Assembly (NCBI GenBank): GCA_000497125.2 | Contig: CM035319.1 | Span: forward strand, 1,418,001-1,482,000 | Direction: 5' to 3' | Length of the DNA stretch: 64,000 nucleotides | Source: Spironucleus salmonicida | Taxonomy: Eukaryota > Fornicata > Diplomonadida > Hexamitidae | Shown: in pieces, positions 12,001 through 22,183 of the stretch | Layout: each line of letters opens with the position of its first letter | Numbering within the stretch: the stretch's first letter is position 1 | Position numbers and translations under genes: made by a program | The notes under the pieces: model-generated | Databases searched by the model: none | What the model was told of the DNA's origin: nothing | The model's input: only the letters and a program-made list of their open reading frames with translations

Positions 12001-13325
12001 TCAATTGTTCTTATATTACCTTTACCTTTATACTGTTTAACAGTAGACTTTCCAAAAAGATAATATGGCTAAGATAACAGCAAGTATTATTTAGCTTAAT
12101 TATAAATATCACCTCTGCCTAAATATTATTTTAAAAGATTATCATCTTAGTCATTTCTATTAGTAAAATCTTTATGTTATGGAGGACAATTAATAAAACT
12201 ATCAATCGCTATATGAACTCCTCTATCTGCATTTCGTGCTATACGAGCGGCAGTATTAATGGTATCACCATAAGTATCTAAGTTTACGTTAGCTGATCCT
12301 AGCCCTAAAACCCCTACCACTATATTTCCTTTTGTGATACCACATGCACATTCTAACTAATATGCTTTTGCAACTTCTTATGCCGACAAAGCGAAAAATG
12401 TCATTAGTTTCTATTATTAGTATTGAGATGAATAAGATGTTTCTGGAATTTATCCATTCATTGACTCAAGAAAATATTATGCTCCTGTACATGCCATGTA
12501 ATAAGAATACGAAGATTTAATTTTTTAAACACCACAAATATCTGTTAAAAAGTCTAGAATACAATAGAAACTATTAATACGTGATAAATATTCAATTGCT
12601 TCATCTGATTCTGGATTTACCAAAAGCTCATCTTATGTTTTTAAATGAATATAAATGTAAATAACTTGCGGAACTATATCACACGGAAGTTCTTTTGACT
12701 ATAATATCAAAGGTAAAAGTTTTGAAGGCAAAGCATTTACAAAAGATGTCATCAATGTAGAAGCCATTTAATTCATTGCATTAATTACTGGCTATTAATT
12801 ATATATTTCTACTAGCATTTTTTGTTTTATTAACATTATCAAACAAAACTAGCTGAAAACTAGTACAATAACTAAAATAAATTCATGTGAAGTTGAATTA
12901 GCATTAAAAACTTCTGCTAATAGATAAGAAAGAATAGCAACATAAAATATTTACAAAATAAGAACAGTTTTGCTAGTATTTATAAGCAAAAATAATTATA
13001 TAATGTAAATTACTTAGGCAAGAACATCTTGTTTCTCCTTTTTCAGGACATAAAAAAGTGCAAAATCCAAAAAAGCCACCAGAAGGCTTACTTGCTGTAA
13101 TTTAAACGTTTACATAGATGGCTTAGTTTTAACCAAATAAATTATTATGACCTAGAAGAAAATTGTGATAAATTTTACAACACAAACCCATATAAAATCT
13201 AGATGGCTATTATACCGAACCGTTGAAAAATATGACAAATAAGTCTGATAAACTGCTATAATTTGCAGTACTGAAATATATATATTGTCACTAAACTCGT
13301 AAATTGCCTGTTGTATCTCCCACAT
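9087..13325 (-). CDS. Transmembrane adenylyl cyclase, two class III domains
   Basis: A 1412-residue protein with mammalian-type topology: hydrophobic block, catalytic domain, second hydrophobic block (about residues 800-1020), second catalytic domain. The first domain has KIKSSYSYYM with Lys268, GITKGNIVVG at 329, and LDTYGDTINTAARI with Asp350, Asn357 and Arg361; Lys and Asp at these positions select adenine. It lacks the metal-binding aspartates. The second domain has LDIANFTQF (Asp1164) and ISGDSYE (Asp1209), the two metal ligands 45 residues apart. One active site can be built across the pair, making cAMP from ATP at a membrane. The domain order is reversed relative to animal enzymes. No P-type ATPase domain is attached. 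Confidence 0.88.
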
Positions 13326-13378
13326 TTTTTAATGTGAAAAGGAAAGGATTGTTATATATTATACAATAATGAATTAAA

Positions 13379-14815
13379 TCAAAAAAGTGAAACTGTTTTA
13401 GATTCCCCTTTGTCTGTCTTTGCAGCCTCTTGATGTGCAAGCATACCTTATGGCACATATACATTCTTCTATACTGCTTTAGCATTTTCAATATTTAGAT
13501 TTTCCTAAGCCACGCAAACTGCCACATTTTAAATTCCCCAATCGTCGCCTCGGCGTAACAATGTCATAACCTGTAGTTTTGGAATCTCGATAGACCAAAT
13601 CTCTTTCAAATCCAATCCCCTAACACTTATTCCATTATCAACGTTCAGTCTAGGAGCAAGTGTTCCCATCAATAGAAACATGTCATTGGAGCTGAACTAA
13701 CAGTGTGTTTTGTAGAGAATTTTCTCCTTTCCTGAAATTTGAATCTGCTGATCCAACAACTTCCCAGGACCAATTCTACAAGAGTAACAAATTCCGTCCA
13801 TTCCAGCTTCGCCGCGAATTATAAACTGATTCTTTCCTAGAGTCAGCGAGTTTATATTAGTTTTATATGAGAGGGAAAGATCCGTTATAGCAACTGCATT
13901 TTAAGTCGTTTTCAGTTCGGCCATTTTTATCTGTGTTGGAATCTTATCTATGATGTAAAAAAGATGCTCAATGGTGGGTGAAATAAGCATTGTATCAAGT
14001 CCATGAACTTGTTAAGATTATAGAGATAAATTAGTTTGCTTAAACGAAATGAGGTCGAAAAGGAACAACTAGCGGGTACCGTAGTAATTATATTATTTGC
14101 TATTTCTATCTATTTCTACTTTTACTGTAGCTATAAACCAAGAATGAAGCTTCGAGTTGAGGAACACAAAGCTATCTGCTTTTTGAAGAATCTTTTTTAT
14201 AATTTCACACTAGTTTTTATAAACACGAATATAGCCAGGGTCTTATTGAGATATATAAGCAGATGCAATAACAAGTACATCTTTACAATATGTTATTTAA
14301 ATTAATCTTGGCTGCTAAGTAGGCTTTTTATCAGTGCCTTACTGTGGTGGAATAGCAGTGTGAACAATCTCTGTTTCTTCAGTTATTAAATTTAGAGATT
14401 TAATATAGATCTCATCTTAGAATGTGAATTATTCTTCATTTGAGTTAAATTAACCCACATGCTTTATATCAATAATTTTGAGGTCAGATAGAATGGAATT
14501 ACCAGATAAATCTAAAACACTATAATATGTTCTATAAATAACAGTAACAAAATTACCCTTAGGTGACAATTAAAAACTAATTGGGTTATCCTAAATTTTT
14601 ATTAAGATAGATGTATAATCATTTAAAGATGTAAATGATAATATTTCTATCTCATTAATAGATTTTAAAAATGCTAATTTCACTATATTTTCATACTTAA
14701 TTTAATGATAAACACAACTTACAGTAGATAAATCTATTATCTTGTTAATGTTACCATTATCTTATAATTATGATAAATATAAAGTTCCAAACGTTCCTAA
14801 AATAATATTATCCAT
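13379..14815 (-). CDS. eIF2A-like beta-propeller protein
   Basis: A 478-residue protein built largely of short beta strands, consistent with a WD-type propeller. The best family link is the segment near residue 245, EIDRNSKQYNYYGTRQLFLF, which resembles the 'D-x-T-x-x-SYYG-x-x-x-LYL' blade of eIF2A, a factor that delivers initiator tRNA in alternative initiation. The typical WAP/GNF-type blade motifs are weak, so eIF3b or another propeller is possible. The 3' half (13500-13990) is GC-richer than the 5' half. The gene is 53 nt upstream of the cyclase on the same strand and divergent from the gene at 14907. Confidence 0.5.
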
Positions 14816-14906
14816 GATGATGGAAAGGAAATATAACCATATACTTAATATATAATAAATTTAGAAATATATTTTGGCAAAACAAATAAGTTGAACAAAA
14901 TTTAAA

Positions 14907-15374
14907 ATGACATTTTTAGACCTGATAAACACTATACCAAAAGATACACTAATAAATATTATAAGATAAAGATTCGAGATATCCTATAATACATCAGAGA
15001 ACTTAATACTTCGTGTATAAGCCTGTATAATCGTTCAGTGCTTATCTTACATCGATTTGAATGAAAAAACAATTTTAAAATTAGCTGCTAACTCATTAAA
15101 GAAACCTTTTTCGGATAAATTTTCTTTCATGCATTTTACTGCAGTTCTCTAAATGATTTTCTGCTAAGATTCATTAATGAATAGATTTTGTCCTTCTGAT
15201 TTACATGTTTAACTTAAAAAATTCGCATCCTAGCTCCCATTACTGAACGAAAGAACGGTAAATATAAGTGCATTTTAATTCTATAATAACATTAAAAATA
15301 GATTTACTGTAAATTTGATGGAATTCTCAGGTACCCCTCATAATAGTTTAGTGGAAATTTCTGAAAAGTTTTGA
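14907..15374 (+). CDS. Small helical protein, unknown
   Basis: A 155-residue frame, ATG 14907 to TGA 15372, rich in Leu, Ile and Phe with alternating charged residues and no membrane-length segment, suggesting an all-alpha globular protein. No motif is recognised. It is followed after 43 nt by a membrane protein gene on the same strand. Confidence 0.6.
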
Positions 15375-15417
15375 ATTGTTTTATAAGTATAATATCGTAT
15401 AATTTAAAATCTACAAA

Positions 15418-15846
15418 ATGTAGCGAATTTATCCCTACGCTGACTAGCTACATTTGTTTGAGTTTCAACACTACCAAACACTAGCAAACTCAATTTCATA
15501 TGGCTATGCTATTAGTTTGTTTTATTCCCTACTATCGAATTCCACTACAGTTGGATGTGCATAAGGAAAAGTAGTTAACCCGCTAACATGGTTTATATAT
15601 ATTTTAACTGCAATTAGTGTTGTTGCTAGGTCCATTATTGTAAGAACAGTTTTCAAATCTTTTAACCCTGTATTTTTGCTATCTACGATTGTTATTTCTG
15701 TAGTGCCTGTTCTTCCACTAATGGTAATTCTTTGCTTTTTTTAGGTTCATTTAATAGATATTTTCTTAACAATTTACTATTTGGTTATATTAGTCATCCA
15801 TAACATTATTATATGGATACTGTTTTCTCGTGTGATTAAATTATGA
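15418..15846 (+). CDS. Small polytopic membrane protein, unknown
   Basis: A 142-residue frame starting ATG-TAG (Met-Gln). After a polar first 20 residues it has three or four hydrophobic stretches that could span the membrane (about 25-42, 60-75, 85-105, 110-138) and ends in a basic tail. It may belong to the small endomembrane tetraspan-like proteins, but no family signature is visible. Its stop lies 2 nt from the stop of the convergent SANT gene. Open frames on the other strand here are shadows. Confidence 0.6.
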
Positions 15847-15848
15847 AA

Positions 15849-16205
15849 TCACTTTAATAACTTTATAAACTAATCAAATAGTTAGTCATCTTCCTGTTTG
15901 TACTGATGGGGGAGAAATTCTAATTTATAAATAATATTTGTCAATTAACCGTAACAAAGTTTTCTATCTCCGCCATGTTGATTCTTCTTAAATTAAGCAA
16001 ACTTAATCAAAACGTTATCTTCTTCGTTTCTTATAAGATCTGGATCTAATAATTTACCTCGTCTAACACTATTGTGAAATTTTAGTTTAATCTATTAAAT
16101 AGTTCTCTCTGGAAAATGAGGTATATATTATTACCATTGAGGGCCCATAATCTTATATAATTCATAAATCTTCTTCATGTCATCAAGTTCCCATTTTTTA
16201 GACAT
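15849..16205 (-). CDS. Small SANT/Myb-like protein
   Basis: A 118-residue protein whose first 50 residues look like one SANT/Myb helix-turn-helix: WELDDMKKIYELYKIMGPQW, then FPERTIQQIKLKFHN, matching the W-x20-W spacing and the 'R-T-x-x-Q-x-x-x-F/Y' recognition-helix pattern. Single SANT domains bind DNA or histone tails. The C-terminal half is basic and unrecognised. Similar SANT genes occur at 29721 and 49173 in this window. Confidence 0.65.
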
Positions 16206-16328
16206 TTAATTTTATAAGGAATTATATATCCTATTAAATTGATATATAGTAATGTAATTTAATCACTGACAATTCTTTCCTTATTTATTATTTATAGTAT
16301 ATAAAACTAGTGGTATTAACAAAATTAA

Positions 16329-17225
16329 ATGTAGATTATTCAGTAATAGCAATTATAGAAACAACACTAAATATTATCTGTGTCAGAAGTAACTATCATA
16401 CTTCTTTCTACAATATTTGGTAAATAGTCATTCACCACATCACCTAATTTGCCTGCTATGACTGCTGCATTATTACTAGACCTTTAATAAAAAAGACATG
16501 TTGATCTATTCTTTTGCGTTAACTGTTAGTATATTAATATTAGATCTACATAATAATTAAGTCTCATCGAGAATTTCAGCTCAAATTTATTAGGTAGCGT
16601 TCTAGCAGTATTGCCGTCGTAAACACATTAGGTTAATGGACCATAAGGTGTACTTTTTTAAGAGTTGGTGCGAATAACTGATAGATAAGTTCCTGTATTA
16701 GTGGTTGACTTTTTATAATGTGTAAAACAAACTGTTTGGATAAATTAAGTTTTATAAGATTGTACATACGATATACAAACAAGCCTTGTCTGTAGGAATA
16801 TACTGTCCGAATCACGTTCATTTATTTTCTTTAGAAATTTTTAGATCACATAAAGTGGAGAAAAGTTTATTCTATTTATCTAGAAAAAAGCAAGATGTAT
16901 TTTAGAACAATCTTATTATGTTGGACCTGATGAGGATTTCCAAGAATTCGAGTCAGATGATAATTATTTATGCATCTATTTTGCTACTATGTTAGTTTCA
17001 GCGAACTGCTATTCAGAAATAACAAAGGCAACTAAGATTTCATCAGAAACTTTTAGTAAGTTTGAAGGAAAACTAAAAGCATTGTTGGGCTCTATAGGAG
17101 CTATTGTTCGAACACCATCACTTAAATTATAGCCTGATAATATTGAATCTAGATTTGTTTCAATAGTTGTGTCTCTTTGTGCAGCCCTAAAATAGTCATC
17201 ATTAGAAGATCTCCGTATTTTGTGA
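16329..17225 (+). CDS. Unknown protein
   Basis: A 298-residue frame beginning ATG-TAG with a very Gln-rich first 15 residues (mostly TAA/TAG), then an alpha/beta-looking globular region with several hydrophobic strands. An acidic loop near residue 200 (GPDEDFQEFESDD) precedes a helical C-terminus. No recognised motif. Other open frames in both directions across 16600-16850 lack protein-like composition and were rejected. The spacer to the next gene is 59 nt. Confidence 0.6.
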
Positions 17226-17284
17226 ATTTATCTTTAATAGTAATAATTAAATATTATACGATAATATAAAATATTATTTCCAAA

Positions 17285-18724
17285 ATGTCCGACATTGATA
17301 ATTTCATAAACCAAATTGATACATTTACTGACTAATAACTATGCTGTCAAATCTGTGTCAAATTAGAAGATTAGATTAATGTATATATGGATGTTATCAA
17401 AGAATAGGAGAATTAAATTTATTCCCTGGAGTAATAACTTTAATCTGCAGAGGAAAAAGCTAAAAATGAACTTAGAAGTGAAGCTGAAAGACGAATTAGA
17501 GAAAAATTAATTGTACAACTTAAATAATAATTATAAATCGAGTTACGGCCGCAAATTGTTGCAGAAATTAGAACTAACTACTTAGGAGCATTATCTGCTG
17601 AGGAAAGAGAGGCTTTAACTTAGGATTTAAGAAAATAAATTTATAAATAATCATTGTTTGAAGCTAGAAATGAGCTTGAAAGTGAAGTTTAAAATAGAGT
17701 TAAAGAAGAGAAAGAGAAACTTAGAGTGAAACTGGCAGAAGTTCAACAGTTGAAAGAAAATTTAGAAAATACTTCAAAGCTGAAAGTCTTAGAAACTAAA
17801 CATAAAAAAGAAATTTAAAATATACATAATTTACACAGTCGGGAAGTTGCTAATTTGAAGGTGAATGTATAAAATTTAAAGAAAAAATAGTAAGAAATGA
17901 CTGATGAGTTAAATATCTAAAGAGAAAAATTCTTTATACAAAAAGAAACGTTAGAGTAACGTATCATTGAACTTTAAGTTACTAGTTAAACTGCAGAAAA
18001 AATGGCTAAGGACTAAATGAGCAGATCTATTTAATATGAGAATGATAGTGTGAAAGTAATATAGAACCTTCTTAGCAGTTAAATTTTAGATAAAGGACAT
18101 TTTGGATTTAATAGTTAGGTTTAATAGACAGAAAAATAGTTAAGTAGCAGTATTTTTAGGACACCACAGCATGATATTAATATTAATAAGTAGTAATAAA
18201 GTGTATCACCGATACGTGAATAAGTACAAAATCTCGAAAAATCATATGAGATTGTGAAATTAGAAGAAAAGAAAAATTAAATCAGACATATAGTGGAGGA
18301 TCATTTGGAGAATGAGTAATTGCAATAAGAAATATTTGAAAACTTACCGCCTATTTCTCTTCCAGATAATAAAATCGGAAATATGCTAGAATCTGCATTT
18401 TAATTTGTATTTGACTACTGGGACAAGATTGAAGAAAGCTACAAGCACAGAATTCATTGGATGAGATAGATATAAGAATTTATGCAAATATAAAGACACG
18501 ATTAATCACTGAAATATGCTTAGACTGAGCTTCTAAGACTAAGAGATCTCGAAAAAGCACAAGGAAGTGTATTAAGGCTAATTTAATCTCGTGAAAGCTA
18601 GAAGCTCAATAAAGAAACAAAATCTCTAAACCAATAAATTATGCAGCAAATGAGGTCTCAAATCGTGAAGTATAAAGGTATTGATTACAAAATGATCATG
18701 GAAGCAGAGAATGCTTTGGATTGA
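17285..18724 (+). CDS. Coiled-coil protein
   Basis: A 479-residue protein, mostly charged heptad-repeat coiled coil (about residues 25-260 and 330-470) with a less structured Ser/Gln-rich linker at about 260-320. A CCQIC cluster sits near the N-terminus. Probably a structural or tethering component; no family assigned. Gln is often TAA/TAG. The stop is TGA 18722, followed by a short TTTTA microsatellite before the next gene. Confidence 0.75.
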
Positions 18725-18736
18725 AAAATTATAAAC

Positions 18737-18760
18737 TTTATTTTATTTTATTTTATATTT
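18737..18760. repeat. (TTTTA)n microsatellite
   Basis: About four to five tandem TTTTA units lie in the 54-nt spacer between the coiled-coil gene and the LRR gene. Simple-sequence slippage in an AT-rich spacer; no function is implied. Confidence 0.6.
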
Positions 18761-18778
18761 AATTTAATATTTATATTT

Positions 18779-19798
18779 ATGGCATCGATGCACACGAATT
18801 TTGACAAGCCGGTATCAGTTACTGTCCTGAAGAAGCAATTTCCATCAGCTAATAAGACTCAGGAAGAGTTGATCTCGATGATAATGCAGCTCCAAGATGT
18901 GGATTTGATGCAACAAAATATCTCCAAAATTGACGGACTGGACATGTGCTCCGAGCTAGTAACGGCCAGCCTATAGTGTAACAACATTTACGAAATAAGC
19001 GTTATCACCCTCGAGCTGCTCCCGCTGCTTAAATCACTTAATCTGGCCCAGAATAAAATCCTGTCTCTGCCAGACATTTCGATGACCAACATTGAAGACT
19101 TGAACCTGGCCTTCAATCCAATTTTCATCGACCCTGCATATCTACCAAAACTCCTGAAACGAATATCCATTTCTGGAGTGGACATCGAGCGGCGCCTCAT
19201 CTCTGCGGCGTTTCCACAGGTAGTTTTCTACGACACCACGGAGGCCCTCTTTACGCAGGTGAACGAGGTGGAGCGGGAGCTTTCACTGGCTGGAGCGGAT
19301 CCCGCCACTGACGAGGAAGTTGTAAAAACCAGAGGCAAAATGAACTCGACCAAGCAACCGAAAGTCATAAGTAAACCGCCCACACAGGGGTCAAGAAATG
19401 CTGTTATTAGGCAGGTTCAGGCTGTGAGTAAGCTGACGAAATCGAAGCCGGCAACGCCCACAATTCTCTCTAGAATCGACTAGTCTCAGTTTCAGCCTAA
19501 TGCATATCAAGAGCTGGTTGATATCGCCAAAAAATATCAGGACGCGCTAAAGGAAATTGATCAAATGAAACTTGATGCTTATAAATAGAGAATTGAAGAC
19601 ATTATAAGCTAGTCAGAGGATAGGGCTCATGGAAGTTTCATGAAAATAAAGGAGGGTATTGAATATGATATGCAGGTACTTTCGTAAAAGCGAGTGTAGT
19701 AATAATCTGTAGTGTAAAAAGACTAGTTAACATAATAGCAAATAGAAGATGAGTTAGATGCTGAGCTAGATTAATTTGATAAAGATAATTTCGAGTGA
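18779..19798 (+). CDS. Leucine-rich-repeat protein, possibly axonemal
   Basis: A 339-residue protein. Residues about 38-130 form a few SDS22-type leucine-rich repeats, for example LLKSLNLAQNKILSLPDI and IEDLNLAFNPIF, followed by a capping segment and a long charged, helical C-terminus. This LRR-plus-tail layout resembles small ciliary LRR proteins such as LRRC46 or LRRC23, but the match is by architecture only. The first 700 bp are GC-richer than the rest and contain a single reassigned Gln codon; the 3' part returns to frequent TAA/TAG. It converges on the next gene with 11 nt between stops. Confidence 0.7.
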
Positions 19799-19809
19799 AA
19801 ATTTAAAAA

Positions 19810-20646
19810 TCACATTTTTTGTATCATTTCTAAGATATCTAGCGCTTCCTATGCCTATGAAGTGACTCTATGATGTTGGTTCATCCTCTCGACATTAAAT
19901 TTCTTGTATTCTTTGACCTTGATATTTTACTTGAAATTTTATGCTTCAGAATAAGCATCTGCGACAAGAAAATCATCCTCAGTATAGTCCGGGTTGTATT
20001 CACGAACTATCTCCAACCCATTGAATCCTATTTTATCTTTTTAAAAAATTGGAATACCTGGCACCTTCTAGATATCGGTAAACTTTGCACCTTTCGCTTT
20101 CATGATTTTGAAATTTATTGAATTTTCGTATAAATCTTGCTCAATATCATATTACTTACGCTCCTCGTCAATAGTACGCTGCCGCAAAACTGCCTTCCTT
20201 GCCCTTTCTTATTCTTTCTAGTCTAATTCTATTTTTTTCTATAATTTTATGTTCTTATTTTTCTGAATTTCATCATATTTTTCTTTTAAATTCATAACTG
20301 CAATTTTGTGGTTTTCTTTGCAAACTTATTCAGCTTTAAATAGTTTCTCAGATTTTTGCTGAATAAATACTTGACGTCTATGCAATTCTGCTGCTGCGGT
20401 GTCCTCTGCTGTAGGAAGATTAGAATATGCATGTTCATATGCTAGTTTATTTAGGTATTTTTGAGCTAAAAATTATTTTTCTTTTTAAATTTTATACTAT
20501 TCCAGTTCTTATTGTTTTTAGAGCTAAATATCTCTAGCCTTCTCAGCTGCTTACATTTTATCTTCTTTTTCTTGGTTTCTTAGAGCTTTTAAGCGCTCAA
20601 TTCTAGCCTGTTTGAATCTTTAAATTTCTGTTTACCTCTTGTCCAT
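19810..20646 (-). CDS. Coiled-coil protein, trichoplein-like composition
   Basis: A 278-residue protein. Residues 1-175 are a Glu/Lys/Gln/Arg-rich helix of the kind seen in axonemal and basal-body coiled-coil proteins. The last 100 residues are more globular, with PGIPIFQKDKIGFNGLEIV and a conserved-looking YNPDYTEDDFLVADAY. No family is recognised with confidence. It is divergent from the small membrane protein at 20757. Confidence 0.7.
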
Positions 20647-20756
20647 TTTCAAACTAAATTTTATATAATGTTATATAATAAATTAAATAATTTGAAAATG
20701 ATTAATATCATTATGATATATTAATAGATAATAGCTGTTTCAATCTAATCACCAAA

Positions 20757-21152
20757 ATGTAAAATTAATAAATAATTGAACAACCACTCGTTGGTGATAG
20801 TTAGCTACAAAATGACAGCTTTTCGGGAAAGAAGAAGAAATAGATTAAGCCCCCTGGTTTTGCTAACATGTGTTGTTCTTTCTGTTGCTTGTTTACAGGT
20901 TTCTCTGGATTTATTCTTTTAGGGATTTTTGCGATCACACTTTATACATAAGCTTTTTATGAATAAGAATGGCTAATAACAGAAGCTTTTTAGAAAAAAT
21001 AGTAAGATGAGATAGATAAAGAGTATAACGCACAGGCAATCTCATTTGGTATTGGCTCGCTTGTAGAACTTATAATTGGTATATTATCATTTTTTTGGGT
21101 TAAAGCTGTTATGAAATGTTCTAAAAATTATAAAAATAATAAGGCAAAGTGA
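20757..21152 (+). CDS. Small two-TM protein, RNase-kappa-like layout
   Basis: A 131-residue protein starting ATG-TAA. After a 40-residue polar, lysine-rich lead it has a Cys-rich first transmembrane segment (MCCSFCCLFTGFSGFILLGI), an extracytosolic loop of about 40 residues, and a second segment (SLVELIIGILSFFWVKAVM) followed by a basic tail. The Cys-rich TM1 and two-TM layout recall ribonuclease kappa / V-ATPase subunit f, but sequence similarity is weak. Its TGA (21150-21152) directly abuts the stop of the opposite gene. Confidence 0.6.
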
Positions 21153-21473
21153 TCATTTTGTATTCAATTTAAAATCATGAATTTGAGTCTTTTTTATCGT
21201 ATAAGATGAGATCTCCTCTAATTATTCAATCCTATCTGAAAATCTGCTGATAGAATTGACAGCATCTTATACCCGATTTTATAACTCACATAATGTATAT
21301 TACGGTGTAAATTTTAGTTGTTGTTCAAGTTAAGTAATCTTGTTTTCTTACTTTACAAGTAGTTCAGTAACCTACTAAAACATCCATTTTTAAAAGTCAT
21401 CTTGTTTTATATGTTTTGATACTTCTTCCATTACTAAATACAACTACTGTGCGTTTTCTATTTTTTCTGACAT
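21153..21473 (-). CDS. Short coiled-coil protein
   Basis: A 106-residue, glutamine-rich, amphipathic helical protein with a likely coiled coil from about residue 35 to 95. No family is assigned; small axonemal or kinetochore-type coiled coils have this look. The stop codon occupies 21153-21155, immediately next to the stop of the plus-strand gene with no intervening base. Confidence 0.6.
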
Positions 21474-21514
21474 TTTATTTATTGTATTATATTTAAGTAA
21501 TATCATAATACAAA

Positions 21515-22183
21515 ATGTCAATGCGAAAATTTGTTTTAGAAGCTGAAAATTATCCAATTAAACCTGCATCAATGATATAAACATAAGTTAATGAATACTC
21601 TATTACAAAGCCATAAAAAGTTAGACCTAAATCACAACATTTATTTAGATAAGCTACAAAATAAGAAAATTAATTGTTACTTTCTCATGTAAATCAAATA
21701 GATTCATCTGCAATCAATATCAATTTAAATCAATCATAAATTTCTAACAAATATGATAATAATGAACTATTTTAAAAATCATATCAATATACATTGGATG
21801 GCATATCTCTAAAACCTACAAAAATACGACCTAAACCCAACAACCTGAAGGTATTTAGATCATAAAAGAAAATACAATAACTTGATATTTATACTTTAGA
21901 TCCTAAACCAAATACAAATATTATATCCGATCCTATTCATCAGCTACTTTCAGTGAAAAGCCTATGTCAATATGGTAATTCATAAATTAAAGAAGCTATA
22001 TCAGATATTTAATTATAACCACATTATAAATTTGTTGTTAAACCTAATATCTAAGATTAGCTTCGTAATTTTTAACGTAGAATTGACTGTCTAGCTCCTA
22101 CATAAAAAGCAGATGCAAAATATTTTTCCTTAGTTTCTGAATGGGAATTAATAAACAAAAAATAGCTAAAAATTAAAATGTGA
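21515..22183 (+). CDS. Basic, low-complexity unknown protein
   Basis: A 222-residue frame, ATG 21515 to TGA 22181. It is rich in Lys, Gln, Asn and Pro and contains three short repeats of a KPxKxRPK-type motif (near residues 33-42, 104-115 and 168-173), so it is probably largely disordered. No domain is recognised. It is the last plus-strand gene before the long gene-free stretch. Confidence 0.55.

Noticed and set aside
15465-15803. Minus-strand frames over the small membrane protein gene
   Set aside because: No single minus frame is both open and started by ATG over the region, whereas the plus frame gives a clean 142-residue membrane protein fitting the 2-nt convergent gap.
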